Virus record (IMG/VR): IMGVR_UViG_3300046692_000589
Coordinates: 1 to 42,256 of that record
DNA length: 42,256 nt
Direction: 5' to 3' (one strand)
Source: a virus
Below, piece by piece: positions 16,785 through 24,480 of this stretch. The first letter of the stretch is position 1. Each line of letters opens with the position of its first letter. Below the pieces are notes generated by a model. The model did no database searches. It was not told where the DNA came from and saw only the letters and a list, made by a program, of their open reading frames with translations. The position numbers and the translations under genes were made by a program.

Positions 16785-17107
16785 ACGGCTACCTCCAACG
16801 TGACGCCGTCGCCCAGGTACTCGCCGACAATCTTCAGGTTGATTTGCCCGCCAATAACGGAAATGACGCGCACCTGATCCAGTTTCAAACGCGGCTCCCA
16901 ACGCCCAAGGGCGCGGGCGACCTCAGCCTGTACGGCGCTTTTCCAGCCCTCATTAACGGGCAAGTCAACAAACCGCCGGAGCTTGCTGCCGTACTCCGGC
17001 CGATGCCGGCGGCTGCCCAACGGCGTGCCCAAAATGTCTGGAACGGATTGGCGCAAGTGCGCGATGCCGGAAATGGGTTGGCCGGTGTGGCGGTCCATTC
17101 CGATCAT
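16781..17107 (-). CDS. W: Baseplate protein W, gp25-like
   Basis: A 108-residue gpW/T4 gp25-type baseplate protein with the family's R-Q-S-V-P-D-I-L-x-T-P-L-G-S-R-x-x-R-P-E-Y-G pattern. It initiates sheath assembly on the baseplate. Its stop overlaps the start of J by four bases (ATGA). Confidence 0.95.
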   Translation of the reverse strand: MIGMDRHTGQPISGIAHLRQSVPDILGTPLGSRRHRPEYGSKLRRFVDLPVNEGWKSAVQAEVARALGRWEPRLKLDQVRVISVIGGQINLKIVGEYLGDGVTLEVAV

Positions 17108-17111
17108 TTGA

Positions 17112-17390
17112 TCACTCCGGCAATTGCTGCAGATCTGGGTGCGCCTTCAAAAACGCATATTGATCATCACCACATGCGGTGACGCGACCAGCAACAACAG
17201 GAAGCGTACCGCCGCCGGGTAGGATCAATGTGCGCGAGGTGAAAATCTTGTCGCGAAAAACGCGTGGTGATCCGATGGACTCAACCGCGGCAGCAGTCGC
17301 AGAAAAACCCGGCGATGCCGGTTTCAATCCCGGAACTGCAATGGCTTCGGATACCCCGGCGGAATCGCCATCAGTTCTAGACTTACTCAT
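17112..17390 (-). CDS. Small protein between V and W, unknown
   Basis: A 92-residue protein with a low-complexity Ala/Gly/Ser/Pro N-terminus and a more ordered C-terminal half: F-T-S-R-T-L-I-L-P-G-G-G-T, then F-L-K-A-H-P-D-L. A small gene of this sort between V and W is common in P2-like Pseudomonas phages. It lies 4 bases before the W start. I know no function; a baseplate accessory role is inferred from position. Confidence 0.65.
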   Translation of the reverse strand: MSKSRTDGDSAGVSEAIAVPGLKPASPGFSATAAAVESIGSPRVFRDKIFTSRTLILPGGGTLPVVAGRVTACGDDQYAFLKAHPDLQQLPE

Positions 17391-17415
17391 AAGGCAGACT
17401 CCAGATGTGAAAAAA

Positions 17416-17430
17416 CCCGCACTGGGCGGG
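17416..17430 (-). terminator. Short hairpin with T-tract between V and the small gene
   Basis: Stem CCCGC / GCGGG with a 5-base loop, followed leftward by six T residues. Same type as the hairpins at 6391 and 20521. Confidence 0.5.
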
Positions 17431-17446
17431 CTGTGGTGAGTTGAAA

Positions 17447-18013
17447 TTAATGCGTGTGGTGGTTGCTGTTGCCGCCGGCATCGATGATCGCGCCGGCACT
17501 GGTGATGCCCTTCGTGACGTGTAACGCGCCGTCGATGGTCACCGCCGCTTTCAGGTTGATGTTGCCGGTGGTCACGTTCACAGCGCTGTCCGTTACGACC
17601 ACCTCCGTGCTGGCGACTTTGATGGTCACCGTACCGCTCGGCAGAGTGATGCTGTAGCTCTTGGCCTGCCAGTCGTAGATCAACGAGCCGCCATCATCAA
17701 ACCGCCAGACTTCCACATGATCGCGGTTGTCCGGCGGTGGGCCGGCATTACCGTACAAGCCCGGGATGAACGTGCCTTGTGCCACGTCTCCGCTGGCGCT
17801 GATCAGCGTCCCCTGTTCGTACATGGAAGGTGCCCGCCAGTGCTTGGCCTTGCCGGCCGCGATGCTGTGCCAGCGTACCCAGGCGCTGATCCACTCACCG
17901 TCCGACACGCGGCAAACCGGCGGCGAGGCGGTCAGATCGACAGCCACCACATAACAATCCTTGACCACGCCCGCGATCATGCGGTCGTGTTGGGCGGTTG
18001 CGTAGCCACTCAT
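17447..18013 (-). CDS. V: Baseplate spike protein V
   Basis: A 188-residue P2 gpV-type membrane-piercing spike. It has an N-terminal OB-fold part (C-Y-V-V-A-V-D-L and A-G-K-A-K-H-W-R-A-P-S-M-Y-E-Q-G), then strand-rich helix-forming repeats (V-T-I-K-V-A, I-N-L-K-A-A-V-T-I-D-G), and ends N-S-N-H-H-T-H. The terminal His cluster, with an H-x-H pair, matches the iron-binding tip of P2 gpV. It overlaps the upstream gene by ATGA. Confidence 0.95.
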   Translation of the reverse strand: MSGYATAQHDRMIAGVVKDCYVVAVDLTASPPVCRVSDGEWISAWVRWHSIAAGKAKHWRAPSMYEQGTLISASGDVAQGTFIPGLYGNAGPPPDNRDHVEVWRFDDGGSLIYDWQAKSYSITLPSGTVTIKVASTEVVVTDSAVNVTTGNINLKAAVTIDGALHVTKGITSAGAIIDAGGNSNHHTH

Positions 18014-18525
18014 AAATCCGCTGCCGGGCCAAAATCCTCTTTGACGTCGTCGTTAAAGCCGAACAATAGCGAGCCCGGCGGCTCATCCGGCCAAGGCCAT
18101 TGCTCGGTACCGAGGTAAATCTGTTGATTCCACTCCACCAGCCACACGGTGTAACCGTCCAGCTCGGGCCGGGTCCAGTCCTGCAGCGCTTGTACGAACT
18201 CCGCCGGTTCAACCTCAAGGCCCCAGGTCTGAGCACGCAACACTACAGCGAGCTGGGTGGCCAGCTGCACCGCCTGCTGGTGATGGTGGGGCTTAATTGG
18301 GTCGACGATGATTCGCACCTCGAACTTGCAGACCAACGATGTTTCGCCCGTGCCGATGTCGGTACCTGGCTCCATCTCCGCCAGCTCCAAAAACACAGCT
18401 GGAAGCGCAACGCGATCTGAAATTTTCGGCCAGGCCGTCACCGCCTGGACGCCGGGCAAATTGATCACCAGATGTTGCTCAATCGCCCGATAGAGCTTGG
18501 CGAGGCTGAAGGGTTCATCAGACAT
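18010..18525 (-). CDS. Putative tail completion/terminator protein
   Basis: A 171-residue protein between the gpZ-like gene and V. It reads like small head-tail or tail-terminator proteins: a helical N-terminus with L-Y-R-A-I-E-Q-H-L, a central strand run (V-C-K-F-E-V-R-I-I-V-D), and V-Q-L-A-T-Q-L-A-V-V-L. Position and the overlaps with both neighbours support a morphogenetic role, but I cannot name the family with certainty. Confidence 0.6.
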   Translation of the reverse strand: MSDEPFSLAKLYRAIEQHLVINLPGVQAVTAWPKISDRVALPAVFLELAEMEPGTDIGTGETSLVCKFEVRIIVDPIKPHHHQQAVQLATQLAVVLRAQTWGLEVEPAEFVQALQDWTRPELDGYTVWLVEWNQQIYLGTEQWPWPDEPPGSLLFGFNDDVKEDFGPAADL

Positions 18526-19183
18526 TGCCTATCCTCTTGAGGTACTTCTGCAGCTCAAAGTTGAGTTCTTGTTTCAGGATCTCCAGCAGGCGCTTATCCG
18601 CCTTTTGTACCCAGCTATCGAAGTGTGGCCGCGCCTGCTCCAGCGAGACTTTGGCCTTGGCCAACGGAAAGCGACTGCCATTTTCGGCCACCCACCCAGA
18701 GCTCGGCCCGCGACCCGGTGACACTGTGCTGTCGGGGTAGTCGTCCGCGTTGAAGTGCTTGCTCGCCGTGCGAATCCAGATGTCGGGCTTGTTGCCGTAG
18801 ACCTTCTTGATGAACGCGCCCTGGTACCTCCGTCCGGCTACCGACACGCCGCTGCCGGTCTGGCGCGCGCGGCCGATCCGGCTGGACTCGATGGCATTGA
18901 GTCCAAACCACAGCTTGCCGCTGGTGGCTGAACCGGAGACCGGGTAACTGCGTAAGCGCTGACGCACCGCCGCGACCGCGATTCGCTCCTGCCGGCTGAC
19001 CGCCCGGGCAATGTGCGTGCGCAGCCAACCCAGCGTCTTGTTAATGGCGCGACGCTGAGCCACGGCCGCCGCTTTGGGAACGGCCTTGGCAAACTCCTGA
19101 AACGCTTGTAGATCGGCGGCCGAGGACTGGATCGAGATCATCCCGCCGCCGGCCGAGGGTTTGAAATAGCTACCGACACTCAT
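18518..19183 (-). CDS. Minor tail protein Z-like
   Basis: A 221-residue protein fitting the lambda gpZ-type family found at head-tail junctions: N-terminal helical part with R-R-A-I-N-K-T-L-G-W-L-R-T, then a central segment around K-L-W-F-G-L-N-A-I, and W-I-R-T at about 140-145. It follows the head-tail attachment gene with an ATGA overlap and precedes the putative terminator gene, with an 8-base overlap. Role: tail attachment or head-tail connection. Confidence 0.8.
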   Translation of the reverse strand: MSVGSYFKPSAGGGMISIQSSAADLQAFQEFAKAVPKAAAVAQRRAINKTLGWLRTHIARAVSRQERIAVAAVRQRLRSYPVSGSATSGKLWFGLNAIESSRIGRARQTGSGVSVAGRRYQGAFIKKVYGNKPDIWIRTASKHFNADDYPDSTVSPGRGPSSGWVAENGSRFPLAKAKVSLEQARPHFDSWVQKADKRLLEILKQELNFELQKYLKRIGNV

Positions 19184-19500
19184 GGGCGCATCCTCAGGAT
19201 CAAGGCGACCAGACCGTCGCCGCTCGGCTCCAGTTGCAGCAGGTCGTACTCCCCACCGCCATCCAATTCCGGCAGATCGACGGTAACCAGCAAACCCTGC
19301 TCCAGTCCGTGGGAATCACTGACGCGAATCTCAAAGCGCGGCTCCCGCAGGCCGGTGTTGAGCTTGCCGAACTTCGGCTGCAACCAGGGCGCTGCAAACA
19401 TACCAAACACCGGCTCCTCGCGACCCTCGATCCGCGCGGTGTCGCCCAGCGTTTCGAACACTACCGCATCGACCTCGGCGATCAGATCGCGAAATCCCAT
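19180..19500 (-). CDS. Head-tail attachment protein, lambda FII-like
   Basis: A 106-residue protein starting at M-G-F-R-D-L-I-A-E-V-D (ATG at 19500, two bases after the capsid stop). It is rich in beta strands in the second half (L-L-V-T-V-D-L-P-E-L). Size and position after the capsid fit lambda FII-type attachment proteins; the sequence match is not strong by eye. Confidence 0.65.
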   Translation of the reverse strand: MGFRDLIAEVDAVVFETLGDTARIEGREEPVFGMFAAPWLQPKFGKLNTGLREPRFEIRVSDSHGLEQGLLVTVDLPELDGGGEYDLLQLEPSGDGLVALILRMRP

Positions 19501-19502
19501 GG

Positions 19503-20498
19503 TCAGAGCTCCAGCAGGATCTGGGCGCGAGGTCGGGTGCACAGGTGCAGCGGGTTGGACTGGGCTTCACCGGCCATGCCTTTGTTGAACGGCAGCGGCT
19601 CGATCATGCTGTAGTAAGGGATTCCCTGAGTGTTGACCGTTTCCATGTAGTCCGCAGGAGCGAACACCGAGATGTACAGATCAGGTACTCCCTCAGGGAC
19701 CAACAACGCCTTGTCGTCATGGACGAACGACACACCGGCCACCTTGCCACGGTAGCGCTCCCAGATAATGCCACCGAATTCGAAGCTCTCCCGAGCGTCA
19801 CCACGCAAGGCTGCCGCTTGCTGGCTGTTGAGGTAGGTTTCCTTGACCGACTTGTGAACGATCAGCTTGTTCCAGAAGTTCTTGCCGCAGAAGGCGCGGG
19901 AACTGGTGCTAGTCACACTACCCAGCGCGTCCTCTTGCATATCCAGTGCTTCGCCGCACTTAACCCGCAGCTCGGTGCTCGGGTCTGCCAAGCCCATGGG
20001 TAGCTTCTGACGCTGCACACCGAAACGGTCATACAGATCCAACAGTACCGTCGAGCCATCGGCATCGAGGATCAGGCCATTCAGTGCGCCCATGCGCTGG
20101 AACTCGTGCGTGGCATCCAGCTGGCGACGGGCTTTGGCCAGGCGGGCATTGACCACGTCCTGCACCGCTTGCAGCTCGGTACGGGTACCGAAGGCGCGAA
20201 TGCCCTGAATTTCGTCGGCCTTGATGGTGAAGCGCTCCGGCAGGTGCACAGTGTTGAACGGAATCAGGTTGCGCTTGCTGGCCCCGACCACCAGGCCCGA
20301 ACTGCCCCGTTCGCCGGCCGGCACCAACGCCAGGGTGTCGCCGTCCTTTTCAATCTGCACGGTCAGGGTGGTGATGCCTTCTTCACGAAACAAGCCCAGG
20401 GCGCTGATGCGCCCCGGCAGATAGGGTTGCTCATTGATTGCGGCAGTGAGCGTGGTGACGGTAAATGCTTCGTCGTCAAAAATGGCGATTTCGGCCAT
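19503..20498 (-). CDS. Major capsid protein, lambda gpE family
   Basis: A 331-residue capsid protein of the lambda E family: M-A-E-I-A-I-F-D-D-E-A-F at the start, Y-L-P-G-R-I-S-A-L-G-L-F near 30, and G-I-P-Y-Y-S-M-I-E-P-L-P and R-P-R-A-Q-I-L-L-E-L at the end. The ATG at 20498 has GGAGAG upstream and is preferred to the one 11 codons earlier. It assembles the icosahedral shell with the decoration protein encoded just upstream. Confidence 0.95.
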   Translation of the reverse strand: MAEIAIFDDEAFTVTTLTAAINEQPYLPGRISALGLFREEGITTLTVQIEKDGDTLALVPAGERGSSGLVVGASKRNLIPFNTVHLPERFTIKADEIQGIRAFGTRTELQAVQDVVNARLAKARRQLDATHEFQRMGALNGLILDADGSTVLLDLYDRFGVQRQKLPMGLADPSTELRVKCGEALDMQEDALGSVTSTSSRAFCGKNFWNKLIVHKSVKETYLNSQQAAALRGDARESFEFGGIIWERYRGKVAGVSFVHDDKALLVPEGVPDLYISVFAPADYMETVNTQGIPYYSMIEPLPFNKGMAGEAQSNPLHLCTRPRAQILLEL

Positions 20499-20520
20499 GG
20501 GGACTCTCCAGAAATGAAAA

Positions 20521-20539
20521 ACCCCGCTCAAGGCGGGGT
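20521..20539 (-). terminator. Hairpin with T-tract between decoration and capsid genes
   Basis: A 7-bp perfect stem, ACCCCGC / GCGGGGT, 5-base loop, followed leftward by five T residues. It lies about 20 bases before the capsid start and could adjust the ratio of the two transcripts. Confidence 0.55.
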
Positions 20540-20560
20540 GCTTAACGTGGGCTGATGGTC

Positions 20561-20902
20561 TTAACGGACGATCAGGAAGTGGCTGGCCAGTGCGTTCTCG
20601 GCGTCAGGATCCAGCCCGGTCAGGTGCGCTTCGATGATTTCCGCCAAGCGCACCACGGCGCGGCCGCGACGCACAATATCCGACTCGCCCAGCGGACCGA
20701 AGAGCACCGCGACGGCCGTCTCGCTGCCGTCTTCCGCTGCCGGGTCATATGCCGCGAACTCATCGCTGGCCGTCACCCGACCGAGGATCTGCCCGGCTAA
20801 CAGCGCAGGCCCAGCAGCCACGTTGATGGTTTCGCGGGAGATGTTTCCCGCGCCTTCCGACAGCAGGAACTCACCGGCGTGAATCGATTCTTTTTTGATC
20901 AT
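20561..20902 (-). CDS. Head decoration protein, lambda gpD family
   Basis: A 113-residue decoration protein: H-A-G-E-F-L-L-S-E-G-A-G-N-I-S-R-E near the start and A-V-V-R-L-A-E-I-I at the end fit the family. It stabilises the expanded capsid. The ATG at 20902 overlaps the protease stop (ATGA). Confidence 0.9.
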   Translation of the reverse strand: MIKKESIHAGEFLLSEGAGNISRETINVAAGPALLAGQILGRVTASDEFAAYDPAAEDGSETAVAVLFGPLGESDIVRRGRAVVRLAEIIEAHLTGLDPDAENALASHFLIVR

Positions 20903-22059
20903 GGTCTTGCTCCTTTCGCGCCGCGCGCAGTGCCAGATTGAGCCGCTTGTCGCGAGGCCCAAATCGAGGTGGGATCAGGTTGTTTGGCCAGCACCTTGGG
21001 CGCCGGGTCGTTGTCCAGCGGCAGGCTGTTGTCGATTTCAAAGCCCTTGCCGCTGGTGACAATCTTGTCGAACAGACGCGCCCGAACCGCCGCAGCATCC
21101 AGCCCCGCTGACACGTATTCGGCACTGAACTCCGGCAAACGCGCCGCCACGCACAGGTCATTCACCGCCTTGGCACGGACCAAGCCAGCCAGGACGATCT
21201 CTTCGCTTTCGAGCTGGGTCGAGCTAAGCAGCGGCTCGACCAAGTTGCTGATGCCCGCGGCCGTGCAACGCTGGGTAATCATCAATGCCAATTTGGCCGA
21301 ATCGACTACCGGCGGCACCAATGGTGGATCGACCGGATCCAGCTCCAAATCCGGATCCGCTTCGGGTGGCTCGTCGAGCTGAGCCAACAACTCAGCAGGA
21401 GCGTGCTGGTAACGCTGTAGCACCGCGCCTTGACCGAGGCAGGCTTTGACCTTGACGCCGTCACCGACTTCATCGGCCAGCCCCAATGCCACCGCTTCGT
21501 TGGCGGTCAGCCAGGTTTCAGCCGCCACCAGACGCCGCAGCTCGTCCTCGTCGATGTCCGGCGCTTTGGCCTTGTACGCCGCGATAATCGCTTCCATGGT
21601 CTGGTCGAGGACCTCGGCCACCTTGCGGAAGTCTTCCGCATCACCGGCGGCGTAGGTCCATGGGTTGTGGATCATCAACATCGCATTGGAAGCGATGACC
21701 ACTCGATGTGCACCGCACACGGCAACACTGGCCGCACTGGCTGCCAGTGCATCGATCCGACCGGTGCAGCGCTCGCCCAGCCGCGACAGCGCGTTGTGCA
21801 TAGCCAGCCCGTCGAACAGGTCACCACCGATGCTGTTGAACGCGGCGACCACCGGTGACACACCGTCGTCCATGGCGCGCAGATCCTGCACAAACTGATT
21901 GGCGGTGATGCCCCACGCGCCGATCTCGCCATAGACGAACACTTCGATCACTCGCTCGGTCGCCTCGCCGCTGGCATGCACGGCGTACCAGGTCTTGTCC
22001 AATACCTCGACGCGTTTGCCTGCGCGGTTGTAAATGCGGGGTCGCGCTTGCTTGCTCAT
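20899..22059 (-). CDS. ClpP-like (S14/S49-type) prohead protease with scaffold-like C-terminus
   Basis: A 386-residue head maturation protease. The N-terminal 200 residues are ClpP-like: F-N-S-I-G-G-D near 75-80, the nucleophile region A-A-S108-A-A-S, and H131 in M-L-M-I-H-N-P-W. The C-terminal 170 residues are Pro/Asp/Leu-rich and helical, probably acting as the internal scaffold, a combination known in lambda-like gpC/Nu3 proteins. It overlaps the portal and decoration genes by ATGA. Confidence 0.93.
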   Translation of the reverse strand: MSKQARPRIYNRAGKRVEVLDKTWYAVHASGEATERVIEVFVYGEIGAWGITANQFVQDLRAMDDGVSPVVAAFNSIGGDLFDGLAMHNALSRLGERCTGRIDALAASAASVAVCGAHRVVIASNAMLMIHNPWTYAAGDAEDFRKVAEVLDQTMEAIIAAYKAKAPDIDEDELRRLVAAETWLTANEAVALGLADEVGDGVKVKACLGQGAVLQRYQHAPAELLAQLDEPPEADPDLELDPVDPPLVPPVVDSAKLALMITQRCTAAGISNLVEPLLSSTQLESEEIVLAGLVRAKAVNDLCVAARLPEFSAEYVSAGLDAAAVRARLFDKIVTSGKGFEIDNSLPLDNDPAPKVLAKQPDPTSIWASRQAAQSGTARGAKGARP

Positions 22060-23537
22060 GGTTGCTCCTTGTCGTCGTTGGTTTCGACGGCATCTAGGGT
22101 GTTGTAGTTGAGGCCCAGTGCTGTGGCCCGCGCCAGATCGGCGGCGTTTTCCAGGTCGACCGTTTCAGCGTCGTAACCGGTGCGCAGGACCATCTCGCTG
22201 CGCGAGGCAAAGCCGGCCTGCACTTCCATTCGACGTGCCTGAACGTCCTGTACTGGCTGGATGTAGGCCCAACCTTGCGGCACCCAGCGGGTACGCAGGT
22301 AGTTGCGGCGCTTCTGCGCGTAATCGTCCAGCACCAGGACACCGGACAACACGGCCATGTCCATCCAGGCCGCCCGCACTGGGCGGCAGAGCTGGTGAAC
22401 ATAAACACCGAATTGCAGTTGTTCCAGGCGGCGCCGAAACTCGTTGAGCACTACGCGTAGCGCCCGGTCGTTGATCCCGCGCATGTCGCCGGTGAGGATC
22501 TCGTAAGGCGTGCCGGACCCAGCGGCTGCGGCCATCAGTTGCTGCCGCATGAAGTCCGGATAGTTATTGCCCGCATCTGGCGGTTTGGAAAACTCGACCT
22601 CCTCTCCTGGCCCCAGCTCCTGCATGGTGCCGGGCTCCAGCGCGACCATCGGCGTGAAGCCGTCGCGGTCGAGATCCAAAAGTTGGCCGGTGACCGGGTC
22701 TCGGGGTGTCTGCCCTGAGTCCGGAGCTGGACGACTGATGAAGCCGGCAAACAGGTTCGCCACCTCCTGGCGAAACAACACCGCATCGTCGTAGTTGTCG
22801 AGACTGCGCAGGCGTTTCAGTACCGGCGACAATCGGGGCACCCCACGCAATTGACCCGGCTCGACCGGTTCAAAGATGTGCAGCACTTGGGCAGCCGGCA
22901 CGCGGACTAACTGGTTGTAGCCGGCGTTCAGCGATGCCGCATCGCGTGGATGCGACAGATACATCCAATACGCCACCCGCTTGCCGCCCGGGTTGAACTC
23001 GATCCCGGCGCGGATAACGTTGCCGGTTTTAGTGCTCTCGAACTTGTCATGCGGGACAAACTCCGGCGCCAGAATCTGGAGCTGCAGTGGAACCGCCAAG
23101 CCCTCGTCCAGGCTACGCGGTCGCAGCCGCACAAAGCACTCACCCGAGGTTTCTACCGTGCGCGCCGCCAAGGCCTGCTGGCCGTAGAAATCGGTACGCT
23201 CATCCGCATCCGACTCATCGACCCAATCGCCCCACAGCTCCTGCAGCAGCTTGCGTAAAGCATCATCGTCGGTCGTTGGCCGAGGGGTGATGCCCGTACC
23301 GATCAGGTTACTGACGCGCTTGTCGATGACGTTGAAGGCATACGGGTCATTGCGAACCGCTGCCCGGGAGCGCGACCGCAGGTTGCGCAGTGCCGGGGTG
23401 TTGATGCTGTTGATCCCATTGTCGGGAGCGTCCCAGCCAGCGGAGCGGCGCCCTTCTCCGGCGCCTTCGTAACTGGCCTTGATGTTCGACGGCAGCACAA
23501 ATCCGTTACGGGTCAGCGTCGGAAACTGGCGGGCCAT
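22056..23537 (-). CDS. Portal protein, lambda gpB family
   Basis: A 493-residue portal that forms the DNA entry ring. Conserved segments include N-D-P-Y-A-F-N-V-I-D-K-R-V-S-N-L-I-G-T-G near 63-82, H-I-F-E-P-V-E-P-G-Q-L-R-G-V near 220, and L-T-G-D-M-R-G-I-N-D-R-A-L-R-V near 355. It starts within the TAATG that ends the gpW-like gene and overlaps the protease gene by ATGA. Confidence 0.95.
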   Translation of the reverse strand: MARQFPTLTRNGFVLPSNIKASYEGAGEGRRSAGWDAPDNGINSINTPALRNLRSRSRAAVRNDPYAFNVIDKRVSNLIGTGITPRPTTDDDALRKLLQELWGDWVDESDADERTDFYGQQALAARTVETSGECFVRLRPRSLDEGLAVPLQLQILAPEFVPHDKFESTKTGNVIRAGIEFNPGGKRVAYWMYLSHPRDAASLNAGYNQLVRVPAAQVLHIFEPVEPGQLRGVPRLSPVLKRLRSLDNYDDAVLFRQEVANLFAGFISRPAPDSGQTPRDPVTGQLLDLDRDGFTPMVALEPGTMQELGPGEEVEFSKPPDAGNNYPDFMRQQLMAAAAGSGTPYEILTGDMRGINDRALRVVLNEFRRRLEQLQFGVYVHQLCRPVRAAWMDMAVLSGVLVLDDYAQKRRNYLRTRWVPQGWAYIQPVQDVQARRMEVQAGFASRSEMVLRTGYDAETVDLENAADLARATALGLNYNTLDAVETNDDKEQP

Positions 23538-23743
23538 TAGACTCCCTTACCCCCGTGGTACAGCCGGACTACGCGCGAACGTGGACCGGCGGCGCTGATC
23601 AGCGACGAGCGTATTTCTTCGCGAGCCTTGAGCAGCTCATCGACCGTGCGGTACTCCACGGTGCGGTCGGTGTAGCGCACAACTTTCTCACCGCGAGCAA
23701 TGGCCGCCTCAACCGCGTCGAGGTGCTTCTGGGTAAAAGACAT
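23537..23743 (-). CDS. Head-tail joining protein, lambda gpW-like
   Basis: A 68-residue protein of the lambda gpW type: K-H-L-D-A-V-E-A-A-I-A-R-G, then V-E-Y-R-T-V-D-E-L-L-K-A-R-E-E-I. It closes the portal after packaging. It shares a TAATG junction with the portal gene. Confidence 0.92.
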   Translation of the reverse strand: MSFTQKHLDAVEAAIARGEKVVRYTDRTVEYRTVDELLKAREEIRSSLISAAGPRSRVVRLYHGGKGV

Positions 23744-23788
23744 GAGTGTTTGCTCTAGCGGAGGAATGACGGTGTGATGTAAAAACCT

Positions 23789-24040
23789 TCAGACGAAGTT
23801 TTGGTTTCGCGACAGGATCTCTTGCCGAAAGCTGCCACCCGCCAGGACATGGGTCAGTGCGTCAGCCAGTTCCTCCAGTGGAATATCCAGCAAACGAGTG
23901 CGCCAGTAGGTGCGTGCGCGGACCCAGTCCATTCGTCCTGTTAACTGATCAGCCACTACCCGTCGAAGTTCGTGCTGGAGTTCGGCGGCGGCTTTTACTT
24001 TTTGCACTTGTTGTGCTTTTTCTTCGGAGTTCTGTGACAT
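23789..24040 (-). CDS. Small helical protein of unknown function
   Basis: An 83-residue, mostly helical, charged protein (Gln/Lys/Glu-rich N-terminus, then M-D-W-V-R-A-R-T-Y-W-R-T-R-L-L). The ATG at 24040 has GGAG 6 bases upstream. Its start codon overlaps the start codon of the opposite-strand gene (24039) in a shared CATG. It may be a head gene or part of the inserted cargo; I recognise no family. Confidence 0.6.
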   Translation of the reverse strand: MSQNSEEKAQQVQKVKAAAELQHELRRVVADQLTGRMDWVRARTYWRTRLLDIPLEELADALTHVLAGGSFRQEILSRNQNFV

Positions 24041-24479
24041 GGCTGTCTCCAACATTGAAAAATTCGACGACATTACCGGCAAGATATTTGCCGAGCTTTA
24101 CCAGAGTTTTCCCCTACCCCAAACACTGATGGCCGAAGCCATCGTCGAAACCGCTCTGTATTTCGACGAAGAGCATCAAATGGATGTGCCGACAGAAGAC
24201 GCTGAATTTTTCATCGCCACAGCCAACTGGCTGATGCAAGCAGGTTATTTAACTTGCGAGCCCTACCCGTACATGCGTATCGACAATGCCGTTCTAACCG
24301 CGAAAGGGCTTGAGGTATTAAAAGCCGTGCCCGACAGCGTGAACTCAAAAACCTCCATCGGTGAAGAGCTAACAAACACTGCCAAGGAAGGAGGCAAAGA
24401 AGTTGCTCGCGGCCTTGTGTCCCAAGCACTTGGGCTTGGCGCGCGGATCATAAGTCCAATGATTGGCCTGCCTTCTTGA
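24039..24479 (+). CDS. Rightward inserted gene (moron), unknown function
   Basis: A 146-residue protein encoded against the direction of every neighbouring late gene, wedged between the terminase large subunit and the gpW-like gene. It has GGAG 9 bases upstream of its ATG. Residues 1-50 are helical and acidic; 55-100 look like a winged-helix or small alpha/beta segment (A-N-W-L-M-Q-A-G-Y-L, then N-A-V-L-T-A-K-G-L-E-V-L); the last 30 residues form a Gly-rich amphipathic or hydrophobic stretch (G-L-V-S-Q-A-L-G-L-G-A-R-I-I) that could associate with membrane. It starts inside the neighbouring gene's start codon and stops one base before the terminase stop. Opposite orientation suggests expression in the lysogen, as for exclusion or host-modifying genes; this is inference. 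Confidence 0.8.
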   Translation: MAVSNIEKFDDITGKIFAELYQSFPLPQTLMAEAIVETALYFDEEHQMDVPTEDAEFFIATANWLMQAGYLTCEPYPYMRIDNAVLTAKGLEVLKAVPDSVNSKTSIGEELTNTAKEGGKEVARGLVSQALGLGARIISPMIGLPS

Positions 24480-24480
24480 G

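Noticed and set aside
17447-17470. Histidine cluster at the end of V as a novelty
   Set aside because: It matches the known iron-binding tip of P2-type spikes and is expected.
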